Shown here piece after piece: positions 44,906 to 53,257 of a stretch of 64,000 bases of DNA. The translations under genes were made by a program, and so were the position numbers. The stretch spans positions 3,286,001 to 3,350,000 of the forward strand of contig NC_079238.1 of assembly GCF_027921745.1 (NCBI RefSeq), written 5' to 3'. The first letter of the stretch is position 1. Each line of letters begins with the position of its first letter. The stretch is from Schizosaccharomyces osmophilus. Taxonomy: Eukaryota > Ascomycota > Schizosaccharomycetes > Schizosaccharomycetales > Schizosaccharomycetaceae. The notes beneath the pieces were generated by a model that was given only the letters and a program-made list of their open reading frames with translations, did no database searches and was not told the origin of the DNA.

Positions 44906-45889
44906 CTAATTGTTTAAATATGGACTTTCATTATCCATTATGTAGGTTTTTAAGGATACTTTTTCAAACGTAAAGTCTTTTTTTACTTCTTCTTTTGACC
45001 TGATTCCGCTTAGACCTTCCAAAAATGCTTTCATGCTTTCTTTTCTTTTTTCTAAATTGAAGGCTTCGGTATGCTTTTGTTCTATGAGCTGATTATTTTT
45101 TTCTGGATAAGGATATTTGTATATGAGCATTGAGTTATCCATGAACTCGAATTTGTTCAGAGAAGCAATGTTTATGAAAGGCCATTTTAAGATAAACTTC
45201 CATTGTAAGCAAAAAATAAAGAACACGAGAAACAACACAGTCTTGCTCCATGTTTCACTAAGATTCAATTTGACAGTATTAGGGCTCTCAACATATAATG
45301 AGAATTTATGGGTAAGTGAAGTAATTGCTCGTAAAAAAATGAGAATAATGAGGTATTTTATCGCACATTCACTTACAAAACTTCGAATTTTTTTAAAACA
45401 GATTTGAATATTTCGGTTGAATGTCCTATCCGCAGCCATTATTCGATTAAATTCGCATTGAGATAGTTTGCAGCTGCATCCTGCTTTTAATGAAGATTTC
45501 TTTGCGAGCCTCTTAAACGAATATTTGAAACGTTTGTACTCAAGTAAGTAGCAAATTCCCGAACATAATCGAGAAAGTAAGGTATACTTCTGAAAGTCCA
45601 TCGATACTCGGTTTTTCATTTGGAAATTCCTTTGATGAAGCAGTAAAAGGTTGCTTTCCAGTGCAATGCTTATGGGATTTGGTTGATTATGTTGCTCAAA
45701 ACAGTTGATCGCTTCTTCCAATGAAGAAAGCTTTAAGAAAACAATTGTCTCAACATCTTCAATAAGGGATTCAGTTATTGAATAGAAAAATCCGCATGAT
45801 TTCGAGACCTTATATGAAGCCAGTCTCGGAATTATCCAAACGGTGCACATTAATGCTGATATAAGCCAAAGTAATGCTTGCAGGCTCAT
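44906..45889 (-). CDS. Orphan membrane protein, Mug100-like by position
   Basis: An intronless 327-aa frame with its ATG at 45889. The N-terminus (SLQALLWLISALMCTVWIIP) is a signal peptide or anchor. Two further hydrophobic segments lie at about 181-196 (IKYLIILIFLRAITSL) and about 216-240 (TVLFLVFFIFCLQWKF). Between them and the N-terminus is a basic stretch with a CSCKLSQC cysteine cluster, and the C-terminal about 70 residues are charged. I know no family with this layout; the cysteine cluster followed by two membrane spans loosely recalls Kar5-type nuclear fusion proteins, but I do not claim it. In S. pombe mug100 (meiotically up-regulated) sits next to mcp4. A perfect FLEX element upstream supports meiotic expression. 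Confidence 0.58.
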   Translation of the reverse strand: MSLQALLWLISALMCTVWIIPRLASYKVSKSCGFFYSITESLIEDVETIVFLKLSSLEEAINCFEQHNQPNPISIALESNLLLLHQRNFQMKNRVSMDFQKYTLLSRLCSGICYLLEYKRFKYSFKRLAKKSSLKAGCSCKLSQCEFNRIMAADRTFNRNIQICFKKIRSFVSECAIKYLIILIFLRAITSLTHKFSLYVESPNTVKLNLSETWSKTVLFLVFFIFCLQWKFILKWPFINIASLNKFEFMDNSMLIYKYPYPEKNNQLIEQKHTEAFNLEKRKESMKAFLEGLSGIRSKEEVKKDFTFEKVSLKTYIMDNESPYLNN

Positions 45890-45975
45890 TTTTTATCGAA
45901 GTTAAGATTGCTTGAAGATGATTAGTTTTGTAATGAATCGACTCCTAGCAAACACTCGATTGTTTTTCCACGTTC

Positions 45976-46001
45976 GTAAACAAACAAATTGTAAACAAAC
46001 G
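45976..46001 (+). promoter_or_regulatory. Perfect FLEX element plus a second core, upstream of the mug100-like gene
   Basis: GTAAACAAACAAA at 45976-45988 matches the Mei4 FLEX consensus GTAAACAAACA(A/T)A in full; GTAAACAAACG follows at 45991-46001. They start 87 bp upstream of the ATG at 45889. Confidence 0.7.
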
Positions 46002-46421
46002 TTACGCCAATTCCAGTCATAGCAAATTCCTATTACTATTGCACAAACAAAAAGTTAAATGAGTTATTAAAACCAAGATAACGCGCCATGGTCTGTAGCT
46101 ATTCTTCAACGGCTGAAACAATCCTCATATGGCTTAAACTCTCTGTTTCGATCAACAACTGTATACAGCATTCATCATACAGGTTAGATATATTTACATT
46201 ATAACTATCATATAATTCATTTTTAGTTGCCTAAACTTGAAAAACTGTGACATGTTAATTAGTTCCAATGTGTCAGGTAAGCATTTCCTTGTGCTTCAAC
46301 CTATCATTTAATTCATCAGATACAGATAGATTTCTAATGAAAGAAAACATAAAGAAAAATATGTATGAATTATAAAGACTTGAAGTCTCCTTGACGCGAT
46401 TGAAATCATAGTAAAGAGTGT

Positions 46422-46431
46422 TTCTTTGTTC
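46422..46431 (+). promoter_or_regulatory. TR-box (Ste11-type), about 320 bp upstream of byr1
   Basis: TTCTTTGTTC fits the Ste11 consensus TTCTTTGTTY exactly. Ste11 drives mating genes on nitrogen starvation. A single site far from the start is only suggestive. Confidence 0.35.
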
Positions 46432-46753
46432 GTCTATAACGATAGGTTGGATTAAATCGTGCATTTCAATAGCTACACCAAGATGGATGGAGTAAATAGG
46501 CATCTGCTTTAAAGAATTGGAAATATTCAATTCAAGAGATCAATATCTAAACGGGGGTTAGAATCGAGGCGAATTAGTTAAATTTCTTTCTGCTAAACGC
46601 GTGTCAAAGTCGTTAGTAACCCGTAAACAAAGTGTATTACAGCTAAAACAGGAAAGCCAAGTGATTTTCTCTCTGAATACCTTAAATTAGAACCACATTT
46701 ATCTTGTCTAAAGATCTCCAAGAGTCTAACGTTCTTTCATTGAGCCTACCGTA

Positions 46754-47755
46754 ATGTTCAAGAGACGAAAGAATCCGAAAGGTTTGGTATTGAATCCTAA
46801 TGCAAAACCAAAAGATGAACTGGTCGATAACCAAAAAACGTTCGAAAACAACATGGAAACATTTATGGAGCAGTGCGCCAATGTTAATCAGCGGCCTGCG
46901 TGTATTTCCGATTTAAGTAAACAAAACTTAACGGTAGTGCGCCGTCTAGGAGAAGGAAATGGAGGAGCTGTCGCTCTTGTAAAGTACAAGAATCTGTACA
47001 TGGCTCGGAAAACGGTATACGTGGGTGCCAATACAAATCTGCAGAAACAAATTTTGCGTGAATTAGGCATTCTGCATCATTGTCGATCCCCATTTATCAT
47101 TGGCTTCTATGGTGCATTCTTAAATGAAAATAGTATTTGCTTGTGCGTAGAGTATATGGACTGTGGCTCTTTGGACGCAATTCTTCGCGAAGGAGGACCT
47201 ATTCCGTTAGACATACTCGGATGCATAATTAATTCAATGGTGAAAGGACTTATTTATTTATATAATGTGATGCATATTATTCACCGAGACTTGAAACCTA
47301 GCAATGTCATCATTAACTCATTAGGTTATATCAAGCTATGCGATTTTGGTGTCTCAGGCGAACTGGTAAATTCGATAGCCCATACCTTCGTTGGCACGTC
47401 CACTTACATGTCACCAGAAAGAATTTGCGGTGGTGACTATTCTGTAAAAAGTGATATTTGGTCACTTGGAATCACTATTATTGAGCTGGCTACACAGGAG
47501 CTTCCATGGTGTTTTTCTGGTGTCAACGAACCAATGGGTATTTTGGATATTATGCATTGCATCGTTCAAGAAGATCCCCCTAGATTGCCAGATTCCTTTC
47601 CTGAAGACCTCCGGCTGTTTGTCGATGCTTGTTTACATAAGGATCCCAAACTTCGAGCTTCTCCTCAGCAACTATGTGCCATGCCTTACTTCCATTATAC
47701 TCTGATGAAGAATGTCGACGTTGCTTCGTGGGCGTCTCAATTTCGTTCACTTTAG
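46754..47755 (+). CDS. byr1: MAP kinase kinase Byr1 (pheromone pathway)
   Basis: An intronless 333-aa dual-specificity kinase, against 340 in S. pombe. Byr1 sits between the MEKK Byr2 and the MAPK Spk1 in pheromone signalling needed for mating and sporulation. It starts [19 protein letters not shown] as in S. pombe, where the MFKRR basic start serves MAPK docking. The glycine loop is GEGNGGAV (66-73), the catalytic lysine is Lys86 (MARK), then HRDLKPSN (177-184), DFG (197-199), and the activation-loop sites Ser207 and Thr211 (NSIAHTFVG), equal to Ser214/Thr218 of S. pombe after the seven-residue offset. [10 protein letters not shown] follows. All catalytic residues are present. tho2 follows 480 bp downstream, as in S. 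pombe. Confidence 0.96.
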   Translation: MFKRRKNPKGLVLNPNAKPKDELVDNQKTFENNMETFMEQCANVNQRPACISDLSKQNLTVVRRLGEGNGGAVALVKYKNLYMARKTVYVGANTNLQKQILRELGILHHCRSPFIIGFYGAFLNENSICLCVEYMDCGSLDAILREGGPIPLDILGCIINSMVKGLIYLYNVMHIIHRDLKPSNVIINSLGYIKLCDFGVSGELVNSIAHTFVGTSTYMSPERICGGDYSVKSDIWSLGITIIELATQELPWCFSGVNEPMGILDIMHCIVQEDPPRLPDSFPEDLRLFVDACLHKDPKLRASPQQLCAMPYFHYTLMKNVDVASWASQFRSL

Positions 47756-48234
47756 CTGTTTGTTAATTTACAAACACAGCCTATCAAAAATAACCAGGAT
47801 TCATTTTGCTGTTAGAATCATCGTTCACTTCTTTAATTTTTTGAATTATTAAGCAATTTCTAGAAGGTTTTTTATTTTGTCGTACCCACAGTTATCAATT
47901 TGGTTGTTTCTTTTTAGCCTCAAAATTTCTCAGATCAGAAGCATATCCTATACATTAATTCATTACACGTTCGTTTTAGCTATAATATTTGAGCAATAAT
48001 AATAATCTTTAAATACTTGTACTTGGAAAATGCCTTTAGTTGTAATCTTACTAGGTTAGATCCCAACTAGAAAACCACACGGATTCTGCTGAGAATCACC
48101 ACCGGCTGTATTTTCAAAAGTTTAGAACCCATTCATAGTGACTTTCCATTCTTCTTTAAAATAATTTATCGTTTTTATCTTTTTTTTCAACGAAAACCAT
48201 TTAAACAGAAATCTATTAGTTTTCTGTAATTCAC
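47756..48234. other. Intergenic byr1 / tho2
   Basis: 479 bp, AT-rich, with no gene. T-runs just before the tho2 start codon belong to its leader. Confidence 0.6.
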
Positions 48235-51200
48235 ATGTCTAATTCATTGGATTCACAAACCCAACAAGGAACAGGTAATAATGATATTATTTCAGAAGGA
48301 ACCTTACTGAATACTAACCTCTCAGATTCAAACCATTTATCTGAACAGACGCGCATAAATGCTGAAAACATAGTTCGCCATGCTGAAAAGCTCAGCAACA
48401 GACCGCAATTACTAGAATGTCTGCAGGAAACTATTCTTTCTTCCATTACAGATGATAAGATATCAATTGGAGATATTGAAGCTACCTTAAAATACGCGTT
48501 GGATATATCGGGAGAAAATAATGCAATATTGACTACTTGTCTTATAGACTTATTTTGGCTTTTTGATAACGAATTAGAGAATTTATGCCCTTCAAATGGA
48601 TTACAAAAGTCAAGGGAAAGGCTAAATTATCTAGTTAAGAGCTTAAAATCTTCCCTTCCCAACGAGACGTTATTGTCTCGCCTTGATAGCAAATTTTTGG
48701 AAACCATTAGCTTAACGTCTAATGGAGACTTACTTAACAGAAAGATTGCTAGGACCAACACAACTTTACTTTATCGCCAAAGGAAGTTCAATTTATTGCG
48801 TGAAGAAAATGAAGGATATTCTAAACTAATGGTTGAAATTATTGATGGTCTTAATTGCTTTCGTACTAAAACTTTGGACACACACATTCTGTCATCACAT
48901 ATAAATGAGCGAATCAAGACAATCATCGGATCTTTCAATTTGGATCCCAACAGGGTTTTGGATACCATTTTGACAATGTTTTCGGCCAACATTGTCGATG
49001 GTTGGAAGTTCTTTCTTGAATTATTACGGGAGAGTCCTTGGAAGCCCGAGAACCAAAAAAAGTTTTGGAAGGATATGTCAAATGATGAACAAGAGAAAGA
49101 ACTAGGAACTTTTCTTTACGAGAAAGAAAGTTTTTCTTTCTGTTCTGTTTTTAACGGTAAAAAAAATACGATGGCCCAGATACTTGGTCATGATTTACAG
49201 TATTTATATAACGAAAATGACTCTACCGATGAGTCGATATGTTACTTAATCGCAATTCTAATGAAGTATGGTTTCTTTGGTCTGGATAACATTTGGCCTC
49301 ACCTTTCTCCTTCAGATGATGATATGAGCAAAGAGTGGGATCGTTACAAGGATAAGGTAGATGATTTATCATTTAAAGCAAAAGGAAATGCATTAACTAT
49401 GGCTGCACCATTACCAGACGAGGAGTCAGAAATCGGCGAAGCAGCAAGCGCTACTTCAGAAACTGCGCAAGAACCAATAAAACCGAAGTCCTCTCAAAAG
49501 ATTGGCTTACTCAAGGCTTTGCTGGCGATTGGAGAGCTAAAGAATTCACTAACAATTTTGGGAAGATATCCTTATATTTTACGAGCTTTCCCTGATCTCG
49601 CGAATTTATACCACAAGTTGTTACACATTTCATTTGCTCCTGTATATACTTTCTTCAGTCCTCAAAATGGGCTTTCGAAGGAGACTAGAGAGCACTTAAA
49701 ACAGCCTAAATATGTTCCTGCCGATGTCCGATTACGTGAAATCACACTTCGTCCTCCTGATCAGAAAAACATAGTATATGGAATTGATCCTTTTGGACAT
49801 CGTAAAGATAAAACGCAGCAAGAGGTGTTTTTTTACGAAGAATATAAAGATGAAAATCTTCCTGTGCTGAGAACAGCTGAATATTTTTATCAAATTGGCA
49901 TTCCTTGGTTAAAATTATCTGGAATTGCACTTCATTACGATCCTACCTTAGTCACTAAACTTTGTCGTATTGCCAAAGGCTTTCTCGCCGAAGATTCAGA
50001 AAGGCGAGACCTGTGGTTGGATATTACTCGTGTTATTTTACTTCCAGTTTCAAGTTTAGTCGGAGTCAACATTGGTTTATCAAATGAGCTCTATGACTTG
50101 TTAACTCTGTTCGATCCCTCAACAAGATACGCACTTTATGGCGAGTGGTCAAGTACTACCATTAAAAAGTATCCTGAATTAAAACTTCAGCTAATTAAGA
50201 CCGAGCGCGAAACCAAGGGAATTTTGAGACGATTGACAAAAACAAATGTCAAGCAGACCGGTAGATTACTCGCGAAAGTTTGCCACCCCATTCCTTACCC
50301 TGTATTTTCTATTGCACTTAACCAAATAGAAACATATGACAACCTCGTGGAGGTTATTGTGGATTCGGCTCGTTTTATGACTTCCCTTGATTTTGATGTT
50401 CTAACGTTCGCATTACTTTCCTCCTTCTCAAATGAAATGAAGAAGAGATTAAAGCCTGATGGAACAAGTATTGCACATTGGCTACAGGGTTTAGCTTCTT
50501 TTTGTGGAAAGGTCTTTCGAAAATATCCTAACTTAGATTGCACGTTTATTGTTGAATACTGCATGAAACAACTGAAATTAAATCAAATGTTTGATCTTAT
50601 TGTACTGAAAGAATTGCTTTCTCAAATGACTGGACTACAGCCTTGGACAAATTTATCCGATACTCAGCTCCAAGGAGCAGCAGGAGGCCCTTTTCTTCGA
50701 GAAATTAGCCTGTCTCTAATTTATGAAAATAAGGAATCACTGAAGAAATGCTTTTCATGCCTGTTTACGACTTTACGAAGAAACAGGCTTGTTACCCAAT
50801 TAGTTATACTACTTGCTCAGAAATTTAGTCGTAGTATTTACGATGTGACGGATGACAATTCACATTTAAAGCTCGTATCAGCTTTATATGATGATTGTTG
50901 TGATGTCCTTTATTTGCTTATGGAGTTCTTGAGTATAACTTGTGGTAAGCATGAGTATTACGAATTACTGCCTTCGTTTGATGAACTTGTCAAAGAGTAC
51001 CATATCCAGCCTCATGTGGCGTTTTTCATATTAAGATATAGACACTTAAAGTCTGATGATTCCAATTTGAATGAGTATGTAGATGATCCTATGGATATTG
51101 ACAACGATGCTAAGTACGTCGCCGGCAGCGAAGACTCAACTACGATGACCAACTTTCCGGTTAACACGTCGTCTATAATTAATTTGCTTCCTGAAAATGT

Positions 51201-53100
51201 TTGGGAGTGCATAAACCCTGATTTGTATGAATTATTTTGGAAGCTTTCAATATATGACATCTACGTTCCTTTAGAGAGGTATGAATATGAAAGCAATCGT
51301 GCTTTTGAACAATTTCGCCAAACTGAGGCTTCAGGTCAACCACATCCTAAAAACAAGCAAGAATGTCAAAAACAAATGACTTTGTCGGATAATTTACGAA
51401 AAGAATTAAAGGACCATATTCAGCTGCTAGAAACCACAAGAAAAGACTTACAAAGTAAGTGTACTAAGTGGTTTCTTCCTACGGATACACAACAGCTGCA
51501 TCCCAGAGGGCTTGCGTCGAAGTATTTTTGGAGTTACTGCATTGCTCCTAGACTAAGAATGGGCCCTCTTGATGCTCTTTACTGTGCCAAATTTATCAAA
51601 ATACTTCATTCGCTTAATACTCCTAATTTTTCTACTATATCTTTTCTCAATAAGTTGTTTGATACTCATCTACCGTCTTTTATTTTTGCATTAACGCCCC
51701 GGGAATCCGATAACTTTTCCAGGTTTCTTTTCGAATTATTAAGCGACGTGACGAATTGGTACAAGGACAAAAATACTTATGAAAAAGAATGCTTAGGAAA
51801 TGGTTTACTCACTGGTTTTCGGGTTGATTGGCTTGACGAAAGTGATTCTTCTCTTCTGCCACATAGCAAGTTTATACTTCTTGTAAGCAAATGGCACAAA
51901 CAGTTGACACAGTACTTTGAACAGTGTCTACTGTCAGGAGAGTACATGCATATTTACAACGCAATAATTATTTTGGAGAAAATTCTTCCATGTTTTCCTT
52001 TGATTCAAGAAAGTGGACAATCACTAAAGAAAGCGGCTGATAACCTAAAAGAGAACGAAAAGCGCGAAGACATAAAAATTTTAGCTTTGGGCTATTATGC
52101 TAAGCTCTGCAAAAAAGAACCTACCTGGGTTTCATTCAATGTATTTTCTGGAACTATAAAGCCTAAACTCCCAACCCCGGTTACTGAGAAGCACCCTTTA
52201 GTTGATAGTACTGACAATTCTGAAGATTTAGATAAAGCTAATACGAGTGCTTCAAATTTGAATGTTGATGCTGCAGAATTTGTACCTAAAGCCGAAAATA
52301 CAGGAATACAACAAACGAAAACCCCAACTTTGGATAACATAACGTCCACGAAGGCCGAATTTAATAACAATAAGCCGGCAAACGATACGGAAATGGTTGA
52401 AACGGTTAAACCTACAACAACAGAGAAAACTTCATTAACTGAAAGTCCGGAAGTTACTCGTAGTCAACGTGGGAAAGCGCCACAACCAGAGGAATTTAGA
52501 AGAAAGGAGAGAGAACGAGAAAGGAGAGTTAGAGGCACATATAATAGAAACATAGAGAGACCTCATTCTCGTGGTAGTGGGTCGTCCGAAAATGAACGAA
52601 ATTCACCACGTTATGCAAACCGTGATCCACCGAAGAGAGAAAGCAGAGTTGAAGATGAGAAAGGTGAGCGCCGGTTTTCTAATGCTGCCCAAAATCGGAA
52701 CGTTCGTTCTAATGAGGGCCAAAAGCGTAAAGAGGCAAATACCGATGAGGCTTCTGAACTCGGTCGATCTAGAGCTAGAGACGATGATGAAAGAGAAGCT
52801 CGACGTCAAGCCTCGTTAAGGACAAACCGAAATGGTAGAAACAATAGGAATAATGATACTAGAAATGATACTGGTCGCCGAGGTGCTGCCCAGTCTTCTG
52901 AGAGACAAGCTCGATCCGCTAGTACTCCTGCTGGTCCTTCTGACGAGGGTAGAAAAGATGAGCAGCGAAACATAAATATAAATAGACGAGCACGACAAGA
53001 TGAAAGAAGAGAACGAAATACTCGTCTACAAAAAGAGCGACAACGAGAAAGACCACCTATGCGTGCTGGTAGAGATGAAAAGAGAAGACGATTTCAATAA
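48235..53100 (+). CDS. tho2: Tho2, large subunit of the THO/TREX mRNP export complex
   Basis: An intronless 1621-aa frame (S. pombe Tho2 is about 1628). Tho2/THOC2 is the scaffold of THO, which couples transcription elongation to mRNP packaging and export and limits R-loops. The helical-repeat body covers the first about 1250 residues (for example GILRRLTKTNVKQTGRLLAK and PWTNLSDTQLQGAAGGPFLR, the latter a highly conserved THOC2 segment, then FLREISLSLIYENKESLKKC). From about residue 1390 the protein becomes a disordered tail rich in Arg, Glu and Asn (repeated RxxRE units), suited to RNA contact, ending KRRRFQ. The start ATG at 48235 is the first in frame. It is convergent with tsc1, with 157 bp between stop codons. 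Confidence 0.94.
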   Translation: MSNSLDSQTQQGTGNNDIISEGTLLNTNLSDSNHLSEQTRINAENIVRHAEKLSNRPQLLECLQETILSSITDDKISIGDIEATLKYALDISGENNAILTTCLIDLFWLFDNELENLCPSNGLQKSRERLNYLVKSLKSSLPNETLLSRLDSKFLETISLTSNGDLLNRKIARTNTTLLYRQRKFNLLREENEGYSKLMVEIIDGLNCFRTKTLDTHILSSHINERIKTIIGSFNLDPNRVLDTILTMFSANIVDGWKFFLELLRESPWKPENQKKFWKDMSNDEQEKELGTFLYEKESFSFCSVFNGKKNTMAQILGHDLQYLYNENDSTDESICYLIAILMKYGFFGLDNIWPHLSPSDDDMSKEWDRYKDKVDDLSFKAKGNALTMAAPLPDEESEIGEAASATSETAQEPIKPKSSQKIGLLKALLAIGELKNSLTILGRYPYILRAFPDLANLYHKLLHISFAPVYTFFSPQNGLSKETREHLKQPKYVPADVRLREITLRPPDQKNIVYGIDPFGHRKDKTQQEVFFYEEYKDENLPVLRTAEYFYQIGIPWLKLSGIALHYDPTLVTKLCRIAKGFLAEDSERRDLWLDITRVILLPVSSLVGVNIGLSNELYDLLTLFDPSTRYALYGEWSSTTIKKYPELKLQLIKTERETKGILRRLTKTNVKQTGRLLAKVCHPIPYPVFSIALNQIETYDNLVEVIVDSARFMTSLDFDVLTFALLSSFSNEMKKRLKPDGTSIAHWLQGLASFCGKVFRKYPNLDCTFIVEYCMKQLKLNQMFDLIVLKELLSQMTGLQPWTNLSDTQLQGAAGGPFLREISLSLIYENKESLKKCFSCLFTTLRRNRLVTQLVILLAQKFSRSIYDVTDDNSHLKLVSALYDDCCDVLYLLMEFLSITCGKHEYYELLPSFDELVKEYHIQPHVAFFILRYRHLKSDDSNLNEYVDDPMDIDNDAKYVAGSEDSTTMTNFPVNTSSIINLLPENVWECINPDLYELFWKLSIYDIYVPLERYEYESNRAFEQFRQTEASGQPHPKNKQECQKQMTLSDNLRKELKDHIQLLETTRKDLQSKCTKWFLPTDTQQLHPRGLASKYFWSYCIAPRLRMGPLDALYCAKFIKILHSLNTPNFSTISFLNKLFDTHLPSFIFALTPRESDNFSRFLFELLSDVTNWYKDKNTYEKECLGNGLLTGFRVDWLDESDSSLLPHSKFILLVSKWHKQLTQYFEQCLLSGEYMHIYNAIIILEKILPCFPLIQESGQSLKKAADNLKENEKREDIKILALGYYAKLCKKEPTWVSFNVFSGTIKPKLPTPVTEKHPLVDSTDNSEDLDKANTSASNLNVDAAEFVPKAENTGIQQTKTPTLDNITSTKAEFNNNKPANDTEMVETVKPTTTEKTSLTESPEVTRSQRGKAPQPEEFRRKERERERRVRGTYNRNIERPHSRGSGSSENERNSPRYANRDPPKRESRVEDEKGERRFSNAAQNRNVRSNEGQKRKEANTDEASELGRSRARDDDEREARRQASLRTNRNGRNNRNNDTRNDTGRRGAAQSSERQARSASTPAGPSDEGRKDEQRNININRRARQDERRERNTRLQKERQRERPPMRAGRDEKRRRFQ

Positions 53101-53257
53101 AAAATCCTCTAACGTATCACCTTTGCTATAAACTCTTAACGCCGTTACTATAGTGTAAATTAATTTGCAGTTTTTATAAAATAAATAAACGAACTTAAAC
53201 TAAAAACGTAAAAAGGATTTGCATATATACACATATACCATATACATTCAACTTATT

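Larger units (their letters stand above)
45890..46753. other. Divergent intergenic region mug100-like / byr1 (synteny junction)
   Basis: 864 bp. It holds FLEX elements at the left end, a TTCTTTGTTC (perfect TR-box) at 46422-46431, an ACGCGT at 46597-46602 and a GTAAACAAA at 46623-46631. Two weak gene readings overlap here: a minus-strand frame at 46273-46530 (85 codons) and a plus-strand reading with two possible introns from 46089. Neither resembles a known protein. Recalled gene order puts the chromosome II / chromosome I junction in this gap. Confidence 0.5.

Noticed and set aside
46089-46379. A plus-strand reading of about 65 codons with two possible introns (GTTAGA...TTTTTAG and GTAAGC...TTCATCAG)
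   Set aside because: The joined frame stays open, but the introns lack a proper CTRAY branch point and the peptide matches nothing known.
46273-46530. An 85-codon minus-strand frame between the mug100-like gene and byr1
   Set aside because: No family resemblance and no clear promoter context; a plus-strand spliced reading overlaps it with equal weakness. Neither has convincing branch points, so I do not call a gene.
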